From assembly GCF_041432775.1 (NCBI RefSeq), contig NZ_JAPWAG010000006.1, positions 58,604-122,603 on the forward strand: a DNA stretch of 64,000 bases, in the 5' to 3' direction. This document shows, piece after piece, positions 8,429 to 17,877 of this stretch. Each line of letters begins with the position of its first letter. The stretch's first letter is position 1. Position numbers and translations under genes: made by a program. The DNA comes from Pauljensenia sp902373545. Lineage in GTDB: Bacteria > Actinomycetota > Actinomycetes > Actinomycetales > Actinomycetaceae. The notes beneath the pieces are model-generated. The model was given only the letters and a program-made list of their open reading frames with translations, was not told where the DNA came from and made no database searches.

Positions 8429-10369
8429 ATGGCATCTCGCCTCTCGTCCGCTCCCCATCCCGTCGACCAAGTTCCCCCCATCGGAAAACTAACAGTTCTC
8501 GGCATCCAGCACGTCCTCGCGTTCTACGCGGGCGCCGTGGTCGTCCCGCTCGTCATCGCCTCCGGGCTCAGGCTCGATAACCACACGCTGGTTCACCTCA
8601 TCAACGCCGACCTGCTCACCTGTGGCATCGCCACAATCATCCAGTCCGCAGGCATCGGTCGTTTCATCGGCGTGAAGCTCCCCCTCATCCAGGGCGTTAC
8701 CTTCACCGCCGTCTCCCCCCTCATCGCGATCGGCGCGGCCGCCACGCCGCCCGGCGCAGACCCCACGACCGGCCTGGCCACCATGTACGGCTCCATCATC
8801 GCCGTCGGCCTCATCGTCTTCCTGGTCGCCCCCTTCTTCGCCAAGCTCCTGCGGTTCTTCCCGCCCATCGTCACGGGCACCCTACTGACCGTCATGGGGA
8901 CGACCCTGCTGTCTGTCTCCGCCGGCGACATCGTCGCCTGGGCCGACAGGGCCAGCGACGACGCCGCCAAGGCAACCGCAACCTTCGAGGCCCTGGCCTT
9001 CGCCTTCGGAACAATCGCGATCATCGTGATCATCCAGCGCCTCTTCAAGGGCTTCATGGGGACCCTGTCGGTCCTGTTGGCGTTGCTCATCATGACCGCG
9101 GTCGCCTTTGCGATGGGCAAGACCGATTTCTCGGGCGTAGGAGAGGCCACCTGGTTGGGCATCACCACGCCCTTCTATTTCGGCATTCCCAAGTTCTCCC
9201 TCACCGCGATCTTCGCGATGATCATCGTGATGGCCGTGACCGCCGTGGAGACAACCGGTGACGTGTTCGCGACCGGTGAGGTCGTGGGCAAGCGCATCAC
9301 GCCTCGCGACATCGCCAACGCGCTGCGCGCCGACGGCCTGTCGACCCTGCTGGGCGGCGTCCTGAACTCCTTCCCCTACACGTGTTTCGCGCAGAACGTC
9401 GGCCTGGTGCGCCTAACCCGCGTCAAGTCCCGCTGGGTCGTCACGGCCGCCGGCGTCTTCATGATCTTCCTGGGCTTGCTGCCCAAGGCGGGGGCCATCG
9501 TCGCTGCTATCCCGCAGCCGGTCATCGGCGGCGCGTCCCTGGCGATGTTCGCCAACGTGGCCGTGGTCGGCATCCAGACCCTGTCTAAGGTCGACCTGCG
9601 CGACAACCGCAACGCCGTCATCGTCTCCACGTCGATCGGCCTGGCGATGTTGGTCACCCTCAAGCCCGGCATCGTCACCGTCATGCCTTCCTGGCTGCAG
9701 ATCATCTTCGGCTCGGGCGTGACGATCGGCTCGCTGACGGCCATCATCCTGAACCTCCTGTTCTTCCACATCGGCCGCCCCGAATCCCCGGATGTGGCCG
9801 TCGTGGACGGCAAGAAGATCAACCTGGACGACGTCAACGCGATGGATCGTGAGACGTTCGTGTCGACGTTCTCGCAGATGTTCACGACGCAGACCTGGCC
9901 GGCGGAGCGCGCCTGGGAGGCGCGTCCCTTCGCAACCGTGACCGAGCTGCGTTCCTCCTTCGAGGACGTGGTGCTGGCGGCGACGGCTGAGGAAGCCGAG
10001 GAACTCATCGCGTCCTACACGGACGTCGTCTCCCTGATTCTCGACGGGGAGGGCGACGATCAGTCACTGGCCGACACCTCGAACCTGTCCGTCGGCGACC
10101 TGACGGACAAGGAGGCCGAGGAGCTGCGCGCCCTGACGGCCGCCTACCGCGAGAAGTTTGGCCGTCCCCTGGTCATCTGCGTGGATAACGTGGTGGACCG
10201 CAAGCACCTACTGTCCTCGGGCTGGCGCCGCGTCGAGCACTCCCCCGCCCGCGAGGCTCGCTTCGCGCTCGGCGAGGTCATCGACATTGCCGACCTGCGC
10301 TTCGATCAGCTGGTCGCCGACGCGAACCCCATGCGCGCCGCGTGGGACGCGGGGGTTGAGCGCCTCTGA
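8429..10369 (+). CDS. NCS2 (NAT) family uracil/xanthine permease with long C-terminal extension
   Basis: 646 residues. TM1 contains the conserved GIQHVLAFYAGAV with the family Gln-His pair. The NAT signature QNVGLVRLTR follows around residue 325, and about 12-14 helices end near residue 455. These features define proton-coupled nucleobase symporters; uracil versus xanthine cannot be decided from sequence. A hydrophilic, acidic tail of ~185 residues (from IGRPESPDVAVVDGKKIN on) is longer than in E. coli UraA/XanQ, which end soon after the last helix. The tail shows no motif I recognise. Start: AGGAG 8 nt upstream of ATG. Confidence 0.9.
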   Translation: MASRLSSAPHPVDQVPPIGKLTVLGIQHVLAFYAGAVVVPLVIASGLRLDNHTLVHLINADLLTCGIATIIQSAGIGRFIGVKLPLIQGVTFTAVSPLIAIGAAATPPGADPTTGLATMYGSIIAVGLIVFLVAPFFAKLLRFFPPIVTGTLLTVMGTTLLSVSAGDIVAWADRASDDAAKATATFEALAFAFGTIAIIVIIQRLFKGFMGTLSVLLALLIMTAVAFAMGKTDFSGVGEATWLGITTPFYFGIPKFSLTAIFAMIIVMAVTAVETTGDVFATGEVVGKRITPRDIANALRADGLSTLLGGVLNSFPYTCFAQNVGLVRLTRVKSRWVVTAAGVFMIFLGLLPKAGAIVAAIPQPVIGGASLAMFANVAVVGIQTLSKVDLRDNRNAVIVSTSIGLAMLVTLKPGIVTVMPSWLQIIFGSGVTIGSLTAIILNLLFFHIGRPESPDVAVVDGKKINLDDVNAMDRETFVSTFSQMFTTQTWPAERAWEARPFATVTELRSSFEDVVLAATAEEAEELIASYTDVVSLILDGEGDDQSLADTSNLSVGDLTDKEAEELRALTAAYREKFGRPLVICVDNVVDRKHLLSSGWRRVEHSPAREARFALGEVIDIADLRFDQLVADANPMRAAWDAGVERL

Positions 10370-10402
10370 ATTGCTCGCCTTGTCACCGTCATTGACGAGG
10401 CC

Positions 10403-10442
10403 GGGGCGCGGCGAGTTCTCATTCGAGAGCTCGCCGCGCCCC
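10403..10442 (+). terminator. Terminator of NCS2 permease gene
   Basis: GGGGCGCGGCGAG at 10403-10415 pairs perfectly with 10430-10442; the loop contains a further short GAG/CTC pairing. A T-rich run GTTGTGTTG follows. Confidence 0.85.
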
Positions 10443-10596
10443 GTTGTGTTGCATGACGCGCACGCCACGAAGCAAACCGGCTCTTCGCATTGTGGGGTGT
10501 GGGGGTGGTGTTCGAAGCGTCCCGGGGATTGTGGACAGTGTCGTGGGACGATGACCGAACACAGGAGTTCGCCTTGGGCGCCTCATCAACCAAAAC

Positions 10597-10701
10597 TCGC
10601 ACGTAATTCGGGTGCCCGAACTTTCTGCAGCACCCCAAAACGTTGCAATTCCAACGATGCGATTTCAATGTTTGAAATACATGTCGGGGAATTACGTGCG
10701 A
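10597..10701. repeat. 105-bp element bounded by 13-bp perfect inverted repeats
   Basis: TCGCACGTAATTC at 10597-10609 is repeated inverted at 10689-10701. Inside are two smaller dyads, CGTTG..CAACG and TTCAA..TTGAA. It could be a MITE-like remnant or a structured transcript. No transposase is nearby and no target-site duplication was recognised. Confidence 0.5.
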
Positions 10702-10822
10702 CATTTCTGAGGAACCACAACATGAGGCACCACAATGACCCCACGAAGTGCCCCAAGCCCGGAAGACAACTCAAGCCCAGAAGACCCCCACAACCCCGAC
10801 AGTCGCCACAAGCACGGGGGCG

Positions 10823-10955
10823 CTGCACCCGATAAGGGGCACTGCACCCGTTATGTGGCGGTGCACCCGTTATGTGGCGGTGCACCCGTTATGTGGCGGT
10901 GCACCCGTTACGTGGCGCTGCACCCGAACAGAAGAGGTGCATTGCCTACGGATCG
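10823..10955. repeat. 19-bp tandem repeat, about seven units
   Basis: Units of 19 bp run without spacers from 10823: two diverged outer copies, four close copies (10842-10917) with core GTGCACCCGTTATGTGGCG, then decaying copies to 10955. Each unit junction contains the palindrome GTGCAC. The period is not a multiple of three, so it is not a coding repeat. Confidence 0.85.
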
Positions 10956-11208
10956 GGTGCAGTGCCCCAAGAAACAAGAACAAACGCGGAACTGGCACAC
11001 CGAACCACTCACCGCCACACCCCTCCATGCGCAGCTGGACCCTACAGGTGGCAGGATGGGCACGCCGCCCACGCCACCACCTACACTCCGGCCCACTCCA
11101 ACACCTCCCACACCCTAAAATGCGAAGAGCCAGCAAACCGTTCGAGGCCCATACGTATAGGCGAGGACAGCAACAGGTCAGCTGGCAACAACGCGGATGA
11201 TCTTCGCG

Positions 11209-11410
11209 CGCAGACGCCGAGGGGCCGACCCTGCGGTCAGCCCCTCGGCGTATCCCATCAACACAGTGCGAGTTCTCCCAGATGACTCCTCACAACGGTT
11301 CTCGTCGGCATCTCCCGGACCCGATTGGCCCGTGCCGTATTCCTTTGTAATGACGTCTACTCTAGGAGGCCAACCTTGTGGGATCCCCGAGGCAACCTGA
11401 GAAAACCCTG
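11209..11410 (-). repeat. Dispersed structured repeat, copy 1 (possible small RNA)
   Basis: About 200 bp nearly identical to 46963-47165 and, over its left ~165 bp, to 22312-22475. One end carries a 16-bp stem (11215-11230 with 11235-11250, one mismatch) with a 4-nt loop. All copies lie just downstream of a minus-strand surface-protein gene, in the same orientation. Read on the minus strand, the hairpin is terminal, as expected for a small RNA or 3' regulatory element; either strand is possible. Confidence 0.65.
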
Positions 11411-11423
11411 GGATTTATCCGGA

Positions 11424-11455
11424 TCGCGCCCCCGGACTATAGTCCGGGGGCGCGA
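11424..11455 (-). terminator. Terminator of the 11490-17504 gene
   Basis: Perfect 32-bp palindrome TCGCGCCCCCGGACTA / TAGTCCGGGGGCGCGA, 35 bp beyond the stop codon. Confidence 0.85.
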
Positions 11456-11489
11456 GCGTTGGACGCGGCTTATCGCCACTGCCTGGGCA

Positions 11490-14400
11490 CTACAGGAGCT
11501 TTCCATTGGCGGAGAAGTGATACCACTTCCCTCCAATGCGCACCCAACCCGTTGCCATGGTGCCACTGCCCGGCTGCAGGTAGTACCAGGAGCTGCCATC
11601 CTTGAGCCAACCGGTGGCCATCTGACCAGTGCTGGGGGTGAAGTAGTACCAGGAGTTCCCGATCTTCGTCCACCCCGTGGCCCGCACACCGGTGGCGGTA
11701 TCCAGGTAGTACGAGGACCTGCCCAAGGTCAGCCATCCGGTCTGCTGGGCCCCCGTCGAGGAGTGGTAGTACCACGATTCTCCCTCGTTGACCCACCCGG
11801 TCCGTGCGCATCCGCTGGCATCGAATCGATACACCGAGCCATCAATGCTCGTCGTGGTGCTGCGCTCGCTGGTTCCGTCCGGGTAGGCGAACTTCCAGCA
11901 GCCGCCGCTCCACGTCCACGAACCGACCGTCGGCGTGGGAGTGGGATCCGGCGTTGGTTCCGGCGTGGGTTCGGGACTCGGGCCACCCTTAACCGCTAGC
12001 GTCACCGGAGTGCGCAGATGAGTGACGTCACGCACTTCGACGCGCAGCGTCGTACTCGCGTTCGGTGGGGTCCACGTGAGAGTCGCCGATGCTGCATCGG
12101 CCCGATCAGCCGCGGTCGACATATCAGCCCAATCGAGCACGATACTCTCGACTCCATCGGCTCCCACCTGCGTCCCGCGTACCTGGTAGGTGCCCGGGAC
12201 ACCGCCGGTCACGGAAGCGGTGAACTGAGCAGGAGCGCCCGTCGGCGCCGTCAGCTCATACCCTGCCCCGGCCTCGGCAATGCCCGTGCCGGACAGCGAC
12301 ACTGCCGCTGGCGTATACGTGTGCATATGCCCTGGCTCAAGATAGATGTAGTCGGCCGCCTCCTGCGCGACCTTCCAGGCCTCAGACCCTTCGGCTGCGG
12401 CAACATAGATGTCGAGGTCGGGAGTCCCACCGCCGACTCTCATAAAACCAAGCGTGAGCTGAGTCAGAGTAGAGGGCACCACCAAGATATCCGGATTATC
12501 TTGCTTGAAACTAATGTCTCTCATCCCTTCACCGAAATATGCGCTGGCATGTTGTACGCCCTCTCCCCTTCGCGCTTCGGAGAAGTAAACGCCCTCGACG
12601 CCGCCGCGCACGACGACGCGGGGGACATAAGCATTGGCATAGCCTGTGGAGCGGATACTCCTTACCTGCCCGCCGTATTCGACCGCCTCAAGCCCTGTGT
12701 TAACCAGATTCGTCACAAATTGCAACGAGTCCGGCAGCACTAGCTCCGTCAGAGAACTGGTACCGTCAAATGCTCCGTCATCGATAGTCGTGACCCCCTC
12801 GGGCACAACCACGCGCTGCAGATGGGCGGCATTCGCAAAGGCCCTCGCCCCCACTGCCACCGTGCCTGCCCGTACCGAATAGTCGGTAACGGCGTTCGCT
12901 GGCGAGAAATACACCAGTCGCAGGCCGTCTGGCTCACGCACATAGAGGACATTGTTCTCGGCGGACAAAAGCGCGTTGTCAGCACTGACGGTCAGAGTGG
13001 ACACAGCCCCATCGTTAGCGAGCATAGACGGATCGAAGGATGCCACGGATGCACCAATGTGAACGCTTGTCAGAGGCGGACAGTCCGCGAATGCTTCCTT
13101 GCCGATCGTCGTCACCGAATCAGCCACCGTCACAGAGGTGATCATCGAGCCGTCAAAAGCACGGCTCGAAATCTCGAGCGTGCCCTCGGGCACTGTATAT
13201 GCCCCTCCGTACAGCTTCGCCATCGGAAACCTGATCAGGAGTGAGTGATCCTTGCTGAAGAGCACCCCGTCGATGCTCTCAAACGCCGTGTTGACCGGAT
13301 CCACGTCGATGCTCGTCAGGGATGCGCTACCCGAAAATGTTCCCTCACCGATCGTCGTCACCGCACCAGGCAGAGTAATCGACGTGAGCTGAGTCCTGGC
13401 GAATGCCCTGTCCCCGATCGACGTCAGCTGCGAGGGACGCGTTCGCGTGTCCTCGAAGGTAACAGAGGACAGGCTGGTGGAGGCAAAGGCATCCGCCCGG
13501 ATCTGTGTCACGCTCGCGGGGACATGGACGCTGCGAATCAGCGAGCCAGCCTTCGAGAAGGCCGAGCTCCCAATCGCGGTGACAGTATCCGGGATCACAA
13601 CGTCTGATGTGGCCCCTTCATAGCTGGTGAGAACACCGTCACTGTCAATGATGAAGTCGCGTGAATGATCGGCTTTGACCTCAACCGGGATGGACACTGT
13701 CCGCGCCCGCCCGTACCGGGTCCTCACCGTCGCGCGCAGCGTGCCGGTTCCTTCCCGGCTCGACGCGGTGACGTCTGCCCGAAGAGTATCCGAGCTCGGC
13801 TGAACGGTCCCAAGCCAGGAGGGCTCCAGCGTCCACGTGACGGGCCGTCCCCGGAAGGTGGAGGCCAGGAACGCTTCGATCGGCACCGACTCGCCCGGGG
13901 CGAGAGTAATCGACGCCGCCGACAGCTCAATGCCCGTCCACGAGGAGACAGCCCGGACACTGACCTGTGCGCTCGCGGACACGCTCGGCTGGGAAGCGTC
14001 GGTCGCGGTGATGGTTGCGCTTCCCGCTCCCACGGCACGCACGTGTCCCTGGTCGTCGACGGTGGCCACGGCCTCGTTCGAGGAGGACCAGACGACGTCG
14101 GTGATGGTCGCATTCTGAGGCTCGTAGTTCGTCAGCATGACCATACTCTGTCCCACGACGAGCGAGGATGACTCCGGTATCAGGGACAGCGAGGTCATCG
14201 GGATCCCCGCAAAACTTACCTGCGCTGTCGTCCGGTTGTTGCCCGCGTCCCAGGCGTAGAAGGTCAGAGCCGTTGGGTTGGAGGCTCTGAGCGACTCGGG
14301 CAGGTCCTTCCAGGAGATCTCGTAGTGGCTGGAGTATGTGCCGTCACTCTGGGCTTCATCCGTGAGGCCCTCCGTCACCGGGGAGAAGGGTTCGCTCTCG

Positions 14401-17400
14401 GTGGTCGCGGAGAATCCGTATCCGCCCAGGGGTGAGGAGTCGGTGATGTCAACGATGATCGTGCGGTTGTCGCCCTCACCCGTGACCTCCAGATTGGTCA
14501 CGACGGGAGCGTGGGTATCAAGCGCGAACTCGTACTCTAGTTTGTGCACGGTGGGAGAAGGTCCATCCGTAGCCGCCTCGATCGTGAGCGTGTAGTTGCC
14601 GTCGGGCAGTTCCTTCCCGTTGGCATCAAGACCGTCGAACACCGGGCTGTCGAAGCCTTCCGGGCGGAGGAGATCTTGTGTCTGCCCCTTGCCCTCGAAG
14701 GGGTACTTACGCGCACGTTCACGTATGTACGAGCGTACCGTTGCGCCTTCATGATTCTTATAGGTGTAGGTCATGGTCGGCACGTTGCGCAGAAGGATGG
14801 TGCGAGGCGCGACCTTAGTCGGAGCACCCGCCAGCGTTGAGCGCGAGACGACGTAGCGTGCACCCTTGAGGCCCTGGCGCGGCATATCGAGCGGAGCTGA
14901 CGTCGACAGGTTGATCAGCGACGAACTGGCTTGATGATCCTTATCACCAGGCGAGACGAAGACGGAGGGGTCACCCCAAGAGCCGTAAAACCCCATGTAG
15001 GGAACGGTGAGGTCGGGTTGCCCGTCGATGCTCGTGAAGGTGACGGCGCCGTCGATGAAGGTGCCCTTGGACGCATGCGAGTTCGCGTACGAGGCGAACT
15101 CGGCTTGAGGGGTGACGGTGACGGTCACCGTGGCACTGGACTTGGCTGGCACGCGCAGCGTGTTCGCCGAGAAGGTCAGGGAGATGCCCTGCCCCGCCCA
15201 GTTCTTCGAGTGCTGTCTGAAGTACTTATCTTCAACGATCTCAGAAAGGGCCTGCCCGCCGAGCCGGTAGGAGTGTTCCTCGGAGGACAGGTTTGTCAAC
15301 GTCACCTTGAAGGTCCATCCCTGCGTGCCGTCCCCGAGGTCGGCCTTCGGGCGCGACGGGTCGAGGGCTCCTTCCACGGTTGGATAGACGGCGGTTGTGG
15401 TCGCCGCGACGGCGTCGACGATGCCAGCGCCGACTCGGCGAGGCGAGTAGTAGGTGCCGTCGAGTTGTTCTGCGTCTGGGAGAGGATGCGCTGTTCCCAT
15501 CAGAATGTTCGTGACGACCGCATCTTTGTCACTTGAGCTCATTCGCGCGAACAGCGGGTCTGATGCGATGCGCTGGCGCAGCAGGGCTGCCACGCCTGCG
15601 ACGTGCGGGGTGGCTTGCGAGGTCCCGGTCATGTAGTCGTAGGATTTCCCGATTCCAGCGGACAAGATGTTGCCGCCGGGTGCGGTGATCTCGGGTTTGA
15701 GGGTCAGGTCCGGGGAGACACCCCAGGAGGAGGTGGGGTACACCACCGGCGTGGAGGTAGCCGGACGCGGGTCCGCGTGCGTCAAGGTTATCTCTATGCT
15801 CCCCGTGGCAGAGGCGTTGATCGCTTCAACGAGGGCGTCGCGGTCCTTCTTCGTGATGCTGACGGTCGTCAGGCTCACGGTGTCGTCTACCATTGCGACG
15901 CTGGGAAGCGCTCCCGGCTCGGTGTCGCCAAGGATGAGGGCCGCTGGTTTGGATCCGAGAGATTCGAGATTGCGCGCCTGATCGGTTGTCTTTATCCCGG
16001 CGCCATATTGGGAGTTCAGTCCTTGATCTTCGAGGACGATAACGTTGGAGAGGTCGCCGGGATGCGCTGCAACGAGGTGGTCAAGGTCTTCCTCGCTACC
16101 CCACCCGGCGTAGATCACGCGATAAGTGCCTTCTGGGATGGCGCGCAAGTCGGCCCTCGTACGGTCGTACTGGTCCCGGGAGGCGAGGTAGAAGATGTTT
16201 CGTTGGCCAACAGTCAGGTACGGCAGGGCCACCACGTTGTCGACGGAAGCGACAGTCAGCGACGGCTTGAAGGATCCCGGCTCGGTCACTGTTCCTGTAT
16301 CCGGTTCGCTCGCGTACGGCGTGGGGAGGCCCATGTAGGATCCGTGCGCAACAGATCCTTCGTTTCCTGCACATGCGTTGATACTGATCCCTTGTTCCGC
16401 GAGAGCCTTGAGGACGTGATCGTACACGCTTCCTGCCTCACTGCTCATGCCACCTCGATTCACGAGGGACAGGTTGATGACGTCGGGCTTGAGGATCATG
16501 GCGTCATCGAGGGCAGACAGAATCGCGCTATCGACGATGTCGCCCGAGTGCAAGCCGGAGCCCACCCTTGCAACGATAATCTGCGCGTTGGGGGCCACTC
16601 CCTGCAGGTCGGGCGCATTTGCAGCAGCGATGGCAGCGACGTGACTACCGTGATAGTCGACAATGGGATCAACCATGGTGGTATTGGTCACGTAGTTGAA
16701 GGCGAACGGGAACTTCTTGTTGATGTATTCGCCGTCGCGTCCGTGACTCAGTTTCTTCTTCAGCTCATCCACGTCGCGCTCGCTCAGGCGAACGTCAACC
16801 TCATCCATCGAACCAGCGAATGCCGGGTTTGATGTGGCAACCCCACTGTCGATGATTTCGATAACTTGGCGGTCGCCCTTGTAGGCGGTTTCGTTGGCTC
16901 GGATCATCTCGAGCGAGGAGGAGTTGCGCAGGGTCGGGTCGGCGGCTCTCAGGGCTGCGGTCATCGCCTCGGCATCATCGCGTTCCTCGTTGATCGGCGC
17001 TGGGTCGTACGTCTGCTCAACGAAGGCGGTTTTAACGCCCTCGGTGTTGCGAATAGCTTGCAGGGACGAGGCCGGGGCTTGGAGCGCGAAGCCGTCGAGG
17101 GCGTGGATGTACTCGCGCTGAACGGTGACGGTCGCGTCGGGTACGGACTGGGTCACCGATGCCTCGATGCGCGCCCGCATTTCTTTGTGTTTGGTGTCCG
17201 TGCTCAGGCCGAAGACGCGCTGGTCCCAGGGGATGCCGACGTCGCCGTCCTCGAGTTGGACGATGATTGTGGTTGGGGTGTCGTCGTTGGCGTGTTCGTC
17301 AACGTCCGAGGCTGTGGTGGCGTCCTGCGGGTTGCCGGACTGTGGGTCGTCGCCGGACTGCGCGTCGTCGCGCAGGGCGAAGTTGTGGTGATGCGTTGCG

Positions 17401-17504
17401 TCTTCGTTGACGGTTGCTGCGTGTGTTGTTGGGATTGTGACCGGGGTAATTACGAGGGCACCTGCCGCTATCAGCGCCAGTGCCGAGACTTTTCGTCGGG
17501 ACAT
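11490..17504 (-). CDS. Secreted subtilase (C5a-peptidase-like) with Ig-like, BspA-type LRR and wall-binding repeats
   Basis: 2004 residues from ATG at 17504 (MSRRKVSALAL), chosen because the signal peptide starts there, as in its paralogs. Order: signal peptide (cut near THAA), I9-type propeptide (~95-175), S8 catalytic domain with Asp219, His285 (HGSH), oxyanion Asn381 and Ser629 (GTSQATPHVAG), a PA-like insert before Ser, a C5a-peptidase Fn3-like domain ending FYGSWG, BIG2 Ig (~1103-1188), a second Ig, BspA-type leucine-rich repeats (~1281-1650), another Ig, a Pro-Thr-Glu linker and six wall-binding repeats (~1868-2004). The triad is intact, so it should be an active protease held on the wall non-covalently. 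No LPXTG. Substrate unknown. Confidence 0.9.
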   Translation of the reverse strand: MSRRKVSALALIAAGALVITPVTIPTTHAATVNEDATHHHNFALRDDAQSGDDPQSGNPQDATTASDVDEHANDDTPTTIIVQLEDGDVGIPWDQRVFGLSTDTKHKEMRARIEASVTQSVPDATVTVQREYIHALDGFALQAPASSLQAIRNTEGVKTAFVEQTYDPAPINEERDDAEAMTAALRAADPTLRNSSSLEMIRANETAYKGDRQVIEIIDSGVATSNPAFAGSMDEVDVRLSERDVDELKKKLSHGRDGEYINKKFPFAFNYVTNTTMVDPIVDYHGSHVAAIAAANAPDLQGVAPNAQIIVARVGSGLHSGDIVDSAILSALDDAMILKPDVINLSLVNRGGMSSEAGSVYDHVLKALAEQGISINACAGNEGSVAHGSYMGLPTPYASEPDTGTVTEPGSFKPSLTVASVDNVVALPYLTVGQRNIFYLASRDQYDRTRADLRAIPEGTYRVIYAGWGSEEDLDHLVAAHPGDLSNVIVLEDQGLNSQYGAGIKTTDQARNLESLGSKPAALILGDTEPGALPSVAMVDDTVSLTTVSITKKDRDALVEAINASATGSIEITLTHADPRPATSTPVVYPTSSWGVSPDLTLKPEITAPGGNILSAGIGKSYDYMTGTSQATPHVAGVAALLRQRIASDPLFARMSSSDKDAVVTNILMGTAHPLPDAEQLDGTYYSPRRVGAGIVDAVAATTTAVYPTVEGALDPSRPKADLGDGTQGWTFKVTLTNLSSEEHSYRLGGQALSEIVEDKYFRQHSKNWAGQGISLTFSANTLRVPAKSSATVTVTVTPQAEFASYANSHASKGTFIDGAVTFTSIDGQPDLTVPYMGFYGSWGDPSVFVSPGDKDHQASSSLINLSTSAPLDMPRQGLKGARYVVSRSTLAGAPTKVAPRTILLRNVPTMTYTYKNHEGATVRSYIRERARKYPFEGKGQTQDLLRPEGFDSPVFDGLDANGKELPDGNYTLTIEAATDGPSPTVHKLEYEFALDTHAPVVTNLEVTGEGDNRTIIVDITDSSPLGGYGFSATTESEPFSPVTEGLTDEAQSDGTYSSHYEISWKDLPESLRASNPTALTFYAWDAGNNRTTAQVSFAGIPMTSLSLIPESSSLVVGQSMVMLTNYEPQNATITDVVWSSSNEAVATVDDQGHVRAVGAGSATITATDASQPSVSASAQVSVRAVSSWTGIELSAASITLAPGESVPIEAFLASTFRGRPVTWTLEPSWLGTVQPSSDTLRADVTASSREGTGTLRATVRTRYGRARTVSIPVEVKADHSRDFIIDSDGVLTSYEGATSDVVIPDTVTAIGSSAFSKAGSLIRSVHVPASVTQIRADAFASTSLSSVTFEDTRTRPSQLTSIGDRAFARTQLTSITLPGAVTTIGEGTFSGSASLTSIDVDPVNTAFESIDGVLFSKDHSLLIRFPMAKLYGGAYTVPEGTLEISSRAFDGSMITSVTVADSVTTIGKEAFADCPPLTSVHIGASVASFDPSMLANDGAVSTLTVSADNALLSAENNVLYVREPDGLRLVYFSPANAVTDYSVRAGTVAVGARAFANAAHLQRVVVPEGVTTIDDGAFDGTSSLTELVLPDSLQFVTNLVNTGLEAVEYGGQVRSIRSTGYANAYVPRVVVRGGVEGVYFSEARRGEGVQHASAYFGEGMRDISFKQDNPDILVVPSTLTQLTLGFMRVGGGTPDLDIYVAAAEGSEAWKVAQEAADYIYLEPGHMHTYTPAAVSLSGTGIAEAGAGYELTAPTGAPAQFTASVTGGVPGTYQVRGTQVGADGVESIVLDWADMSTAADRADAASATLTWTPPNASTTLRVEVRDVTHLRTPVTLAVKGGPSPEPTPEPTPDPTPTPTVGSWTWSGGCWKFAYPDGTSERSTTTSIDGSVYRFDASGCARTGWVNEGESWYYHSSTGAQQTGWLTLGRSSYYLDTATGVRATGWTKIGNSWYYFTPSTGQMATGWLKDGSSWYYLQPGSGTMATGWVRIGGKWYHFSANGKLL

Positions 17505-17821
17505 CTGTGGCTCACTTGATCGACAATTGGGTGGATGCGAGGATCGCGCCGATGTGATTCTCACATGTCAATCATAGGACCTATGAGCTTATTCGATAAG
17601 TGATAATGCTTGACATGATGGGCTTTAAGAAGGATCTAGACACGCCTTCCGACAACGTTTAGGCACACAGATTGCCATATAGTCACGCCCGCTTCGCTTT
17701 CCAACAAACTGACACCTCCTCCAATTTACAAGGATTTTCGAGGGGCACCACGCGGGAGCGGTATCACATCGACAAACTATTGCCCGAGGCGGCGATTTCG
17801 ACCAGCCATGACAGTGACGAC
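17505..17821. promoter_or_regulatory. Promoter region of the 2004-residue subtilase, rich in dyads
   Basis: Three nested dyads lie 60-115 bp upstream of the start: CATGTCAA (17564-17571) with TTGACATG (17610-17617), the odd palindrome TCATAGG-A-CCTATGA (17572-17586) and CTTAT..ATAAG (17588-17600). This looks like a complex operator over the promoter (inference). I see nothing coding in 17620-17821. Confidence 0.5.
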
Positions 17822-17857
17822 GCTCGCGCCCCCGGACTATTGTCCGGGGGCGCGAGC
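17822..17857 (-). terminator. Terminator of the 17878-21804 gene
   Basis: GCTCGCGCCCCCGGAC (17822-17837) pairs perfectly with 17842-17857, 4-nt loop; same sequence family as 11424-11455. Confidence 0.85.
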
Positions 17858-17877
17858 CTTGCAGGCGGCCTGTGGGG

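Larger units (their letters stand above)
10443..11208. other. Gene-poor intergenic region
   Basis: About 770 bp between the permease and the first surface-protein gene. It holds a 13-bp inverted-repeat element (10597-10701) and a 19-bp tandem repeat (10823-10955). Overlapping open frames exist on both strands but have low-complexity composition created by the repeats. I see no convincing protein in 10956-11208. Confidence 0.6.

Noticed and set aside
10823..10955. CRISPR array
   Set aside because: 19-bp units are contiguous with no unique spacers, and no cas genes are present.
10735..11118. Open frames across the tandem-repeat region as possible secreted peptides
   Set aside because: The repeats shift phase every unit, so the 'protein' repeats arise from DNA repetition; no start site or homology pattern.
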